28,394 nt of DNA from Catenaria anguillulae PL171 (GCA_002102555.1 MCFL01000299.1:1-28394), one strand, 5' to 3'; positions 11,101 through 21,691 are shown, counted from the first letter of the stretch. Notes: generated by a model from the letters alone, not told the origin. A program made the numbers and translations.

Positions 11101-11436
11101 AGCTTGTCCCACTGTGAATGAAGAAAACAGGGTCACGGCATTCAGCGATACGCCCGCAAGGTAAACACGAATTGACATGCAATCAAGACATACTCTGGCA
11201 AGAAACGCCGCCGTCGATACACTGACCGGCGCCATGGTAGCCGCCACGGCAGCAGCCAGCGATGCCGCGCCGCCACTTTCACCATCCACAGCGGCCGGAT
11301 CATACGGTCCGCTGACGTTCGGTGTGGTAGAAACATGCGACAATGATGCGGACGAGGGCTGCCCCCGTGCGCCCTTTGGGCTGGCACGAGCTGCTGCGTT
11401 CAAGTTGGCCTTGGCGTTTGTGTTGGCGGCAGACAT
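8114..11436 (-). CDS. HEATR6-like HEAT-repeat protein
   Basis: HEAT-repeat proteins are alpha-helical scaffolds; the molecular role of HEATR6 is not established. Exons 11436-11194, 11111-9789, 9705-8929 and 8851-8114 are joined by three phase-0 introns of 77-83 nt (GTATGT, GTACTT and GTACGC donors; acceptors CACAG, ATCAG and ACAG). They give an unbroken 1026-aa product. The N-terminus is low-complexity with a basic Ser/Arg stretch (SSRRSANGRSGRRSG). Around residue 390-420 is the segment LRHSALTLLATLAARFGKPM followed by FQHWEKF, resembling the DUF4042/HEATR6 core. Near residue 900, VKARWNACYAAGKVL and later AKNFKVRILATQALA match the HEATR6 C-terminal signature. For the third intron an alternative donor (GTTTTC, 12 bases downstream) would also keep the frame. 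No frameshift is seen, unlike genes near the window edges. Confidence 0.85.
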
Positions 11437-11787
11437 GATCGGGGTGGGTCGTTCAAGTTGTCGAATGTTATTCATGTGAGTCGCTGAGGATGATGACAAG
11501 GACATGGAGCATGGAGGCAGTCCGATGCATGAGGACAAGGAATGCGCAAAGTATTACATATGTCAGCGTCAGTTGTGACACTTTTGACTTGTCACAGCCA
11601 ATATTCTACATGCCGACGCTGGCCACCACAAGGCTCCCCAGCGCAAGTGCAAACCCCTGGAATCAGACAAACGGAATGTATATTCGCCATGACACACAAG
11701 AAGGCACGCAAGAGGAAATAACGAAACAGAGCAAGCAAGCAGGAGAGCAAAAAGGGTGACGGAGACACAAAGCAAAATGATGCCAGT
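11437..11787. promoter_or_regulatory. Spacer between ARD and HEATR6-like genes
   Basis: About 350 bp on the minus strand carry the ARD 3' end and presumably the HEATR6-like promoter. An in-frame ATG at 11475 upstream of 11436 is possible. I see no RNA gene. Confidence 0.45.
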
Positions 11788-12667
11788 TCAAGCGGTTGCC
11801 GACGCCGCAGCAACAGAGGACTGGTGGTCCTCCTTGTCGGTGTCGGCGGGCTTGTCGGTGCGCTGCTTCTTGGACTCTGGTTGGACCGTTGATGGATCTT
11901 CCTTGCCCACCTCCTCCTCGGCCTTGCGCTTCTTGTCGTTGACATCCTCGTCCTTGTTGCCATCACCGCCAACGACCGAATCTTCCTCGTCGGCATCAAC
12001 ATCAGCAACAGCGGCGGTGACGGGTTCGTCATCAAGCTTGCCTAGGCCAAAAGACAGCACACGTTAGGCTCAAAAATCTCGATCACAGAAACAAGGTGTA
12101 GCGAATCATGTACATACCAGCATCCTGAATCGACGACAAATACTCGGCCCGGGTCGGCACCTGCTCCGTCTCGGGCTTGGTCCTGGACAGCGCAATCCAG
12201 TTGGGGTTTTCCTTGAACAAGCGCATGGCCTTGATGTAGTTGTTTGAATCGCTGACAAAACGGTGATAAATGCCCGCAGGCAAAATAATCATGTCGCCGG
12301 CATCCAAATGAATTCGAATCCACTCGTCTTGCTTGTTGCGCACATCGAAATATCCCGACCCTTCGAGAATAAACCGAATCTCCTCGTCCTCGTGCAAGTG
12401 CTCATCAAAGAAGATCTTGATCTTTTCTTCATAGTTTGGCAGCTTGTCGGGGCTCACAATGATGACGTCGCGCGACGAGTAGTTGCGTTCCTTGCAAATG
12501 GCATCGACTTGTGGCAGGTAGGCGGATTCCGACGAGACGTCGTGGCGCCAGTAAAGCACGCCAAGCTTGGCCAGCTCAGACAGCGGGATGTCGGCCGAGT
12601 CGGGCTTGATGTGCGGCTCGCGCGGGTCCACGTCGGCAATGTTGTCGTAAAAGTATGCGCGGACCAT
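11788..12667 (-). CDS. ADI1: Acireductone dioxygenase with acidic, lysine-rich C-terminal extension
   Basis: ARD oxidises acireductone in the methionine salvage pathway; with Fe it gives the keto-acid precursor of methionine. Exon 1 (12667-12118) encodes a near-complete cupin. The metal ligands are visible as His90, His92, Glu96 and His135 in EHLHEDEEIRF and GIYHRF, at the spacing known for the family. The intron at 12117-12042 (GTATGT..CCTAG, phase 1) leads to exon 2 (12041-11788). Residues about 184-267 then form a non-cupin tail rich in Asp, Glu and Lys, with KKRK and KKQR clusters that could be nuclear localisation signals. Usual ARDs end near 180 aa, so the 84-residue tail is odd. Skipping splicing would end the protein at GMYMIRYTLFL, a normal length, so alternative retention of the intron is possible. 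Product 267 aa. Confidence 0.93.
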
Positions 12668-13676
12668 GATGGGGGATTTTATCTCGAGGTGAGCAGATGA
12701 GTAGGTATGGATTTACATGGGATTCAGACCAATGCTGATGATGATTTTGGAGAGCGAGGAACAGGGCGCTACCCGGGCCTTTATACAGTCGACGTCGCAG
12801 GCCGGGCAAACTGTCATGGATTTCGCATTTTATTGTGCCGAGCTCGTCATCGCCAAATCGTGGCTCTGTCGCTTGGCTGGTGACAAGGATACTTAAAGAG
12901 CGTGTGCTTCACAAGTTCACCACTTTGAATCGGAAAACTATTCATCTCTGACAGCAACAGCAACTTAACCGCAACACCGCTAGTGTGAGACGTGAGACAC
13001 ATTTAATGGGCACACGTACTCGGGAGAGACCAGTCTCAGCTGTTTCCACCCGGGACCCCACTCAGGTTCACCGACCGTCGACAAGTCAATGTCTCACACC
13101 GACGGACAAGTCAATCATCGTTTCGAATTCCCATGAACGCACTTGATCCAGGGGTCAGACGATTGCAATTGGGTTGATGTCACAGCAAAGCCGAGCGAGA
13201 AGTTGATGGTATAGGTATGCACGTTATCTTTCAATCGCTCGAGTGCCCGTGCACAAGGAAATCTCCACGGGCCGTGTCTTGAGGCCAATCGCACAGGTAA
13301 GTCCAGCGGGATACCTGGGTGTCTTGAATCGGCCGCATAAGTGAGAGAACAGTAGCTGACAAGTAGACCGGGATGAGCAGGGACAGTAAAGAGGAGGGGG
13401 AAAACAAAGTGGGGAAGATGCGGTCCTCAGATCTCGCGCCGATCACACCTCCCTACGACCAACAACCATTAACGCGACGTCAAGAATGAATTGTTGCGTG
13501 CGATGGACGGTTTATTGTGTTGACATCCATGTACACTACGCAAAAGCACTCGATGCAATTGCATTGATTGCACCGAATTGAATCTTGCCTCCCTTGGATT
13601 CCCACCATCGTCTCCTGCGCTGCCCACACGCCTTCGCCCATCAACCGACAGCCCAGCCTGACTTCAAATCTCCAAT
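12668..13676. other. Divergent intergenic region, ARD / UBC9
   Basis: This 1-kb spacer separates divergently transcribed genes, so it should hold both promoters. It contains short repeated words (GACAAGTCAAT near 13080 and 13104), a small palindrome GAGACCAGTCTC near 13026, and a 7-bp-stem hairpin (GCCCGTG..CACGGGC near 13247-13275). I see no tRNA-like fold or coding sequence. Confidence 0.5.
12778..12785 (-). promoter_or_regulatory. TATA box of the ARD gene
   Basis: TATAAAGG on the minus strand lies about 111 bp upstream of the ARD start codon, a plausible core promoter position. The prediction comes from sequence only. Confidence 0.55.
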
Positions 13677-14437
13677 ATGTCTGGCATCTGCCTCGACCGC
13701 CTCAACCAGGAGCGCAAGAACTGGCGCAAAGGTATTCATCTCTTACGCATCTTGTGGCCCTTGCCAAGCGATGCACCCGTCATTTCCGTTTGTTCTGTAC
13801 TACGCAACCAACCAATTTGACAATTGTGCCACTTGTCTCACATTTGACGCAGACCACCCGTTTGGCTTCTTCTGCAAGCCCAAGAAGAAGGCCGATGGGT
13901 CGCTCGACATGATGAAGTGGGAGGCCGGAATTCCGGGCAAGGAGGGAACTGTATGCATGCCCCGTTTGTTTTCTTGCGGCATGGAATTGGCTCCCACTTG
14001 TTTTTGTACTGAACCCACGAATTTTCGCAGCTCTGGGAAGGCGGCGTGTACAAGGTCGTGCTCGAGTTTCCCGAAGACTATCCGTCCAAGCCTCCGAGTA
14101 CGCTTGCTTCGCTATTCCTTCTTCCTCACTCATTGGCCAACATCACTCATTTCATTCACATGATTCAATTCACATAGAGGTCAAGTTCACCCCGCCACTC
14201 TTCCACCCAAACGTGTACCCGTCGGGCACCGTATGCCTTTCCATCATCAACGAGGACGAAGGCTGGAAGCCCGCCATTTCCGTCAAGCAAGTGCTGCTGG
14301 GCGTCCAAGACCTGCTCGACAACCCGAACCCACACTCGCCCGCCCAGCAGGACGCTTACCATTTGTATGTCAAGGACAGGAATGCGTATGAGAAAAAGGT
14401 GCGCTTGATTGCAAAGGAGAACCGCCCTGACGAGTAA
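13677..14437 (+). CDS. UBC9: SUMO-conjugating enzyme E2 UBC9
   Basis: UBC9 receives SUMO from the E1 as a Cys thioester and passes it to target lysines, mainly in the nucleus. Four exons (13677-13731, 13853-13950, 14031-14097, 14178-14437) join across three introns (GTATTC..CGCAG, GTATGC..CGCAG, GTACGC..CATAG) to give 159 aa, the usual family length. The N-terminus [20 protein letters not shown] matches UBC9 and includes the SUMO/E1-binding basic helix. The catalytic segment [14 protein letters not shown] puts the active Cys at residue 93, exactly as in human UBC9. The SUMO-E2 hallmark insertion between the central strands ([14 protein letters not shown]) is present. The reading frame is clean. 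The start is chosen by homology; the next ATG is internal. Confidence 0.96.
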
Positions 14438-14667
14438 CGAGTAACAGTTGAGGCATGGAGCGAATGGTGTTGGGATGGCTCGGTTTGTGTATGTATTTGC
14501 TTGCATTTTGGGTTGTTTTGGCGGAATTCAGTGTTGCTATCAGCTTGCTTTTCATCTGTTGGACATTTACCCTTTCGCAAGGGACTTGCTTCTTGCGATC
14601 GAGGTGGAATCAGTGCGTTTATGGGTACAAAAGGGAAATGAAACGGTATTCTCGAGTCTTGGAGCGC

Positions 14668-14682
14668 AAAAAAAAAAAAAAA
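14668..14682 (+). repeat. Poly-A tract (15 A)
   Basis: A simple A homopolymer in the convergent 3' spacer. It is genomic low complexity and not a retroposon tail, since no element precedes it. Confidence 0.8.
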
Positions 14683-14870
14683 CGAAACACAAGGCAGAAA
14701 AGGGTAGCGAGCACACGCATACGAAGATAGCACACAGAAGAGGGGAAAAGAGGGAAAGTCGACGAGGTGAGGGGGAAAAAAGGGACACGCTCCATATACA
14801 CAAATGACGACGCCGCAAAGGAACCGAGTCAATTCGGCCACGGACCGAGCGACGATATGTGTGTGTGGGG

Positions 14871-14886
14871 AAAAAAAAAAAAAAAA
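14871..14886 (+). repeat. Poly-A tract (16 A)
   Basis: A second A homopolymer, directly after a short GT repeat and GGGG, about 65 bp beyond the INSIG stop. Confidence 0.8.
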
Positions 14887-14952
14887 CAGGAAGGAGGACT
14901 GACTTGTACAGCGTACACAATGGTAAACAGACAGCAAGACCATCCACTCAGC

Positions 14953-16532
14953 TCAACTCACAATACCCGAGTCAAAGAACACCTCATCGCGATCCACATT
15001 GCCCATCTCAAATACCTGAGGAATGGCATCCAAGTCTTGCCCCAATTCGCACTCGCGGGCCGTGACGAGCTCTTGCTCCACGTCCTCGCCCTGCATTTCG
15101 TCCGCGTCCGCGTCCGCGTCTGCCACCCGTGTCCGCCGGCCCACCTCCCTTTCCTCTGACACAGCCGCCATGCGCACGAGCACGCGCGCCGCATTGCCTA
15201 CACACACGGCCGACGCGAGCAGCAGCACGGGCACCCAGCTTTGAATGGTGCCTGCCATGTCTGGTCGCACAAAGGCCAAGTACCCGCGGGACGTGAGCGA
15301 GTGGCACACCCAGGTGCCGACGCTGGCGACGCCCAAGGAAATGATCAGCCCGCGGAGTGTGCGGTCAACCATGTAATAGACGGCGAGGACTAGGGCGAGC
15401 AAGGTGCCTGAGAGAAGTATGGGAATTTGAGGGATTTTCTAAAATCATCACATTGATGAACGGGTGAGTACAGGAGGGAGCGCAAAAAGGCAGGCGAGAC
15501 CCGTACGGAAACGGCATAGTTGATGCCCGTCAATGCCCCGACACATCGAAGGATCAATGTGCGCTTGCTTCGGTACTTGAGTGCTCGGCGCCATGCGTCT
15601 GCCGGGTTGGCCGACGAGGCAAATAACTGGTGGGTATCTGCATGTTGCCCTTGTTCGTAGGGCTCGTCTTGATTGTCGTCGGCGTCGTCGCCCGCATCAC
15701 TTGTCGATGCTTCTAATTCGTCCGTTTCTGAGTAATCCGATTCCGCGGCGGTCGTGTCCCCCGGGACACGTTGTCGTGCGCGCATTACCGCTGAAGTGGC
15801 AGAAGCCGCATAATCGCTGGATGTTGACCCGCCGCGGCTCCTTGTGGTCGAGTACCGAAGCTGTGCGGCGGCAGCCATGTCCATGTGCTCATCGTCGTCC
15901 GAATCCCCAGCATTCGGCTTGTTAGCCAGGAGGTCGAATCGAGGAAGTGGGTCAACACTTGGCCTATGCCCCACGTGCGGCGGCCGCCGACGATTGCTCC
16001 TCCTCCTCCTTGTTGGGTTCAGTGAACGCAGCCGTCCTCGTATACTCAACACCTCATCCCCGGCTCTAGCGTCTGCAACCAAGTACAAGAGCCCGACGAG
16101 CAACGCCGACCCGGCGGCAACCACGGGTAACCAATCAATGCCGAGGCCGCGCACGGCCAAGTAGTGCGTGACGTGATGCTGCATGTGCAGGTGGACAATG
16201 AGCGCACCCGTCGCGTATCCCATGGCCGCCAAGGTGAACGGCAGCAGCCCGTGGCTGCGTGTGCATGCGACGAGCACCAGGTGGATGCATGCACGCCATG
16301 AAGGTGGCCGATCGTGTGCGGGCTTGGATGCGGGCGCAGTTGCATCGGGTGGGCGGGGCGAGGATGAGTCATTGGTTGGGTAGACGTTGCAAGTGGCGGG
16401 GGCGGCGTCGGCTTGGCGTAAACTGGAGGCGCGCGATGGATGTGGGGAGCAAGTGGCGAGGGCGGCGACGGTGGATGAGGCCGAGGGAATGGCACCAACG
16501 GACGAGGACGAGACGACGGGATTGGCCATCAT
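14953..16532 (-). CDS. INSIG-family ER sterol regulatory protein with long central insertion
   Basis: INSIG proteins are polytopic ER proteins that bind sterols and control HMG-CoA reductase and, in many eukaryotes, the SCAP-SREBP system. Exon 1 (16532-15507) and exon 2 (15438-14953) join across a phase-0 intron (GTACGG..TTTTAG) to give about 503 aa. After a low-complexity N-terminus come TM1 (LLPFTLAAMGYATGALIVHL) and TM2 (WLPVVAAGSALLVGLLYLVA). A basic, then acidic loop of about 160 residues follows. The INSIG core resumes at RCVGALTGINYAVSKIPQIP, then LVLAVYYMVDRTLRGLIISL, RPDMAGTIQSWVPVLLLAS and VCVGNAARVL, closely paralleling human INSIG-1 order and spacing. The TM2-TM3 loop is short in animal INSIGs, so the insertion is unusual. 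An acidic tail ends the protein. The adjacent ATG at 16529 is an equal start choice. Confidence 0.87.
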
Positions 16533-17921
16533 GTCGTGTGGTTAGGTTGACAGCAGTAGCACCGGAATCGGTGTATTATGACAGATCGAGACTCTTGAGT
16601 CGGTCTTCAGGGCAGGGTCTGGATTGTGCGGGCACTCGCTTGTTGCCTGTGTGAGAGAGAATCCAGAGGGGGCTTCTGGGGCTGGCTACTTGAGTTGCTG
16701 TTGCTCCCGGTGACTTTGAATACATGACTTGCGCTGTCGATTTCATTGTAAATACTTGCTTTGGCGTGCGTTTTCAATCGAATTCTTGTTGTTCTTCACG
16801 TTGGCGTTACGTTGGCAGTGGGCCGGACAGCGTTCCAGAACAGAGTTCCATAGAGCATCCCGCGGTGTGAAAATTGAAACGCGCTCCACATCCCACGCCG
16901 ACCCTGGACATTTGCGGACAGTCCTGAGCCGTGCCTGGCAAGGGAGAAGCATCGCACGGCACTATGTCTGTCCATGTGAACCTCGCCACTCGATGGAAAC
17001 TTGTGCCCGACGTGTCGTATGATTTGCCGAGGTCGTGTGCAGCACGAAACGATCCCCACAAGCTGACACTGCCACGGACACCACAATAACGGCCACTGGC
17101 CGAGGCCCAGCGCGCTACATATTGGGTGCATCCACCCTCGTATGATACATGCTCGTCTGCGTCGCAGTTGTCGGGGTATGTAGTACATACTTTAATGGCG
17201 GCCGGGATGACGTATATCTGTTTGCATCTGCTGAGCGATTTTTGGTCAAACACATTCGTCAGACACGTCGGCTGAAACAGCAACAGTCGTCGGCGCCATA
17301 CGATCGCGAATCGAGTCATGTCCGCGGGCCATGCCTCGCTAGCGAGTACGCCGACTTCACCCATGATCATGAATCGCTATCACGCTTGGTGGGAGATCGC
17401 AACATTAAATATTTGCTCATGCATGATCAGGATACGGGACAGACGCCACCCTGTTGCCACAAGCAGTTTCCAAACCCACGGGATCCACACAGCAGCTATG
17501 CATGGGATTGATCCTGCCGGCGGCCCCATGCATGTGAGCTGGTTCCATCAACATGGCTCATCCCATGACTTGCCCTCGAACTGCTACGTCCATCCCAATT
17601 TCTGTGGATACCTAGCCCACGAGCGGATGCCCGGCCCACAGGCTGCCGCCTCTGCTTGTGTTCCATGTTTGGGTTGCACATGACCGCAGATATGCGGCGA
17701 TTTGTGGGTGTCAGCTGTACTATCAACCCGCCAGCTATGGTTGTGGTGGGACATGAGTGAATCCCCTCGTATAAAGAGAGCCTGAAGCCCGTCAACACGC
17801 TTCCCATGCTTGCCGGACCCTGTAGGAACTCGTCACTCGCCTTCCCTTTTACTGTTTCCCACCGTCATCTAACATAGACATAGACGAACGTTGCGTTCCT
17901 ACCCGTGTTCCCCAATTCACC
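16533..17921. other. Large divergent intergenic region, INSIG / subtilisin
   Basis: At 1.39 kb this is the longest gene-free stretch. It should contain two divergent promoters. Short palindromic words recur, such as CATGCATG-like and GATC-containing sequences between 17355 and 17535. A minus-strand open frame of 187 codons at 16807-17370 has no recognisable domain, and I do not call it. I see no tRNA or repeat element. Confidence 0.5.
17770..17777 (+). promoter_or_regulatory. TATA box of the subtilisin gene
   Basis: TATAAAGA lies 152 bp upstream of the start codon at 17922, with a pyrimidine-rich leader between. A strong start context (TTCACCATGGCC) supports the chosen ATG. Confidence 0.55.
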
Positions 17922-20900
17922 ATGGCCAAACCAAAGCGCTTTGCCCTCCGCTCGGTCCTTCTGGCCGTGCTTCTCGCCTCGCTTGCCGTCGCCTCTGTCT
18001 CTGCCGCCAACCCGGCCGTCGACCTCAGGTCTGTGCTGCGCACGTATGCCGACCTCCCGCGCAACACTCGCATTGCCCCAACAAGTACTTTGTCGAGCTC
18101 AAGGAGCCCGCGCCTGGGTCGCGCACCTCGTCCACGGAAGCCGCGTCGTCACGTTCCCGTACCGAGTCGCAGCAGGCGGCATTCAAGTCGTTTACCCAGC
18201 AGTACCTGCCCGGCAAGGTGACCATTTTGCGCCAGTACAAGTCCTTGTTCAATGGGTTTTCGGTCAAGGTGACCTCGTCGGCGGACTTGGCCCAGTTGGC
18301 GACGGCACCCAATGTCAAGGCAGTGTACCCTGTTTTCCGTGAACGATTGGATCCCATGGAGACGCGGCCCGCGGCGGCCGATGCCCCAAAGAACGATTTA
18401 TCGACCACGCACAAGATGACGGGTGTGGACCGGATCAGGAGCGAGCTTGGGTTGACGGGCAAGGGTATCAAGGTGCAAACGTCTCCTGGACTGTGATCAC
18501 GATCGTGTTGTCTCACGATCACACGCTCGGCCCGCACTCACACCGTATCTGGTCTCGCTTGTGTACAACAGGTTGCCGTCATTGACTCTGGTATCGAGTA
18601 CCTTCACCCGGCCTTCTTCCGTCCGGGCATGAAGTGCGAAAAGTGGGGCGACGCTGGTTGCCGTGTGATTGGGGGCACGACTACGTGGGTGATGAGTATA
18701 ACCCAGACCTCGGTACGCCGGCCAAGCCTGACAATGACCCGCGCGACTGCGGAGGTCACGGAAGTCATGTGGTACGTGCGCAAGTGTTGTGTCGAAACCT
18801 TGTCATTCCGTGTACTCACATATTCGTCGCACAGGCTGGGATCATTGGTGGCAACGACAGCGTCTTCAATGGTGTTGCTCCCGAAGCCGAGTTTCTTGCA
18901 TACAAGGGTATGCATACGTCCACCATTTTCGTCATTTCACCGTTCGTGGACATCTGACCAACACGGCCCGTTTCTGTCACTAGTGTTTGGATGTGAAGGC
19001 GCGACGGATCTCGACTACATGCTCGACGCCATGGAAAAGGCGGCTGAAGCAGGTGCATCCGTCGTCAACCTTTCTATTGGGGGTGGCGCAAGTATGAGCG
19101 ACTACCCAACGGCCACCGCCGCCACTGCACTCGCGACCAAGGGTGTTATCGTCGCGTGTTCCCACGGCAACAATGGCGAGAAAAAGGGCATTTTTTGGGG
19201 CGGCTCTCCCGGCGCAGGCCGCTCGGCTTTCGGTACTGGCTCGTTTGACAACATTGCCTCCGTTGCCTCTGCCGTTGCTTTTGGCAACGTTCCTGGCCTC
19301 ACCGAGGTTGCCGTCAACCATGACACGTCTGTGCCCGCCAAGTTCCCGACCGACACCCCACTGCCCATCAAGGCGTCGCCAAACTCGTACTCGATTACGC
19401 CGGGTACCGGTAACTTCAAGGGCGACGGTTGCGATCCGTTCCCTGCCGACTTTTTCAAGGACAAGGTTGCCCTGATCCGCCGCGGTGGCTGCACGTTTGC
19501 CATCAAGGCTCTGAACGCTCAAGCTGCCGGTGCGACTGGTATGGTCGCCTACAACTTGGCGCCGGAGCTTCTTTCCGGTGTTGCCATTCGTGATCCGCTC
19601 GTCAAGATTCCCGCTTCTTTCATTTCGGGCAAGGATGGCGAGGCTGTTTGGGATCGCGCATCCAAGGGCAACGTGGACGTTACCTTGACGGTCATGTCCA
19701 AGCTTGTGACCGTGCCCAACCTTGTGACTGGCGGCCAGCCCAGCGGCTTCAGTTCGTTCGGGCCGGGGGCCAAGCTCGAGATCAAGCCTGATTTGGCGGC
19801 GCCTGGTGGAAACATTTACTCTGCGTACCCGCTGCCGTTGGGCGGCTACGCAACGCTTTCTGGTTCGTTCACATAATTGTGTGAGCCGTGTCGTGCTATC
19901 TCATCTCACTCATGCTCACTCGATTTCTTGCAACGAATTAGGTACCTCGATGGCCTCGCCCTACCTTGCCGGCGCCGCCGTCCTGGCCAAGCAAGCCAAC
20001 CCGAACATCAAGTACGGCGAAATGCAACGCCGCGCACAGGGCACCGCCAAGCCCGCCATCCAAAAGGAAACCGGTCTCGCCTGGCCCACGGCCAAGCAAG
20101 GTGCCGGTCTGCTCGACGCTTACGCTGCCGTGACCAACAATGTGCTCATCACGCCGCACAAGCTCGAGTGGCTCGACGGAAACCACCGCCGGTCGTCATC
20201 CATCACCATTGTCAACAATGGCGCCGAGCCCATCACGTACACGGTGTCGCACCAGCAAGCCGCGTCCATCTTTGGATCCAAGGCACAGCAGGCGCCGACA
20301 TACTCCAAGGAGGGTGCTCGCATCACGTTTGATGCAACCATCGTCACGGTAGCGCCTGGCAAGAACGCCAAGCTGACGGTTTCGGGCACTGTTGCCGAGG
20401 CCAATTTGCCGGCCGAGTGGATCTTGTCTGGTTACGTTGTGCTCACTCCCACTGGTATGTCCGTTAGATTACTGATTTGACTCGTACATCCCGCTGGTTC
20501 CCATGAAACTCTAATCCATTCTCACTTGATATGTGTGCCATGTACAGAAAACTCTGGCAAGAACGCTGGCGTGCTTCGCATTCCCTACCAGCTCCTCAAC
20601 TCTCCCTATGGCGACTACCCGGTTGTCCCTGATGCCGACAAGGGCCCTCTCCCGCTTTTGTCCGAGGCGCCGCTCGCCGAATGGACGGGCTCGCCCGCGC
20701 CGCTTCCCAATGTGACCATGGCGCGTCTCGCCAATGAGACTTTGGGCCCCTTCACGCTCAAGGGTATGGACCGCCCCGTCGTGATGCTCAACACTTACCA
20801 CGTTGTGCGCATGCTTGCCTTGACATTGTTTGATGCGACAACCAACAAGAAGGTCGGATACGCATTCTCGTACCCGTGGAAGCAGCCGGGAACTGGGTTC

Positions 20901-21566
20901 TTCCCGTTCACCAACGAGACCAACGCGGCATCGGGCAACCAGATTGCAGGCTGGTCGGGCGAGTACACGGAGACGCTTGTGAGTGATGCGGTGGTTGAGA
21001 CAAAGTATGTCGAGGATGGCGAATACTACTTTGTTGCAGAGGTGGCGCGCCCGGGTACCAACGACAAGTGGCAGGAGCGCATGCGTGGGTTCTGGCAGTC
21101 ACCCAAAATGATTGTGCGCCGCGGGTCGTCGACCACGACCACGAGCACCGTGTCTGCTACAGCTACGTCGACCTCGAGCGCCTCGACGACAACTCAGGAG
21201 CCGACCACGACCACTACATCGGCTGCTGTCACGACGACTACCAGCTCCGCCGTCACGACAACGACCACGGTTACAACAACGGCAACAACTACAACCTCTC
21301 AAACTGTTCCCACGACCACCGCTACGTCTGCCGTCTCTTCTACCACTGCCGCCACGACCACGACCGAAGCTCCCATCACTTCTTCGACCTCCGCCTCGGC
21401 GTCGGCCACCACGACCACGACCGAAGAGACCGGGTACGGCTATGGCCGCCGCCCGCGCAAGACCACCACCACCTCGACGGTGGATCCTGAGCCGACGTAC
21501 GCTTACGGCCGTCGTCCGCGCAAGAATGCTGGTGTTGACCGCGACCTTGCACGTCAGCTCGAGTAA
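17922..21566 (+). CDS. Secreted subtilisin-like serine protease (S8) with PA domain and Ser/Thr-rich tail
   Basis: A signal peptide (LLAVLLASLAVASVSA) leads into an I9-type propeptide (NKYFVELKEP..). The catalytic triad is Asp in VAVIDSGIEY (about 189), His in GGHGSHVAG (about 247) and Ser in GTSMASP (about 571); the oxyanion Asn lies in ACSHGNNG. A PA domain (DKVALIRRGGCTFAIKALN) is inserted between His and Ser. A C-terminal beta region precedes a Thr/Ser/Ala-rich stalk of about 100 residues and two YGRRPRK units. Introns: 18473-18571, 18772-18834, 18908-18983, 19863-19941 and 20455-20547, all GT..AG. Two one-base losses break the frame. One is in a C-run near 18075 (CCCC, where IAPNKYFVEL needs CCCCC). 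The other is in a G-run near 18675 (GGGGG, where VIGGHDYVG needs one more). With both, about 1078 aa. Domain order resembles C5a-peptidase/Vpr-like subtilases. A role in digesting host or organic protein is inferred. Confidence 0.92.
21129..21428 (+). repeat. Low-complexity Thr/Ser/Ala coding repeat (ACN-rich)
   Basis: About 100 codons dominated by Thr, Ser and Ala in runs such as TTTTT, in the subtilisin tail. Such segments are usually O-glycosylated stalks. The ACG/ACC/ACA mix shows imperfect, codon-diverse repetition and not a microsatellite. Confidence 0.75.
21441..21524 (+). repeat. Two YGRRPRK coding repeats
   Basis: Codons at 21441-21461 and 21504-21524 both read YGRRPRK and are separated by a short Thr-rich linker. 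The basic units sit near the C-terminus of the secreted protease and could be dibasic processing sites or wall-binding patches; that is inference. Confidence 0.8.
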
Positions 21567-21691
21567 ACGACGCGCATGCATGATCCAAGTCAGTGAATGG
21601 AGAGTATTGCATGTATTGCCAATTGAATGTTGCAAGTGGTTCCACGGTGTACATTTGCATGTAAATCATGATTTAATAGAAACGGACGGAT
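21567..21691. other. Convergent 3' spacer, subtilisin / 7TM A
   Basis: About 125 bp between two stop codons, AT-richer than the genes, with no feature seen. Confidence 0.5.

Larger units (their letters stand above)
14438..14952. other. Convergent 3' spacer, UBC9 / INSIG
   Basis: This region between two stop codons is purine-rich on the plus strand, with two poly-A tracts and G/A-rich low complexity. It probably carries the 3' UTRs of both genes. I see no gene in it. Confidence 0.55.

Noticed and set aside
13245-13280. GCCCGTG..CACGGGC hairpin as an ncRNA or terminator
   Set aside because: A 7-bp stem with a 15-nt loop is expected by chance in 1 kb of spacer; there is no supporting context.
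14668-14886. Poly-A tracts as tails of SINE or LINE insertions
   Set aside because: No element body, no target duplication and no Pol III boxes precede them; they look like simple low complexity.
16807-17370. Open frame of 187 codons on the minus strand between INSIG and subtilisin
   Set aside because: No domain, helix or compositional signal of a real protein; it lies in a promoter-like spacer with other overlapping open frames.
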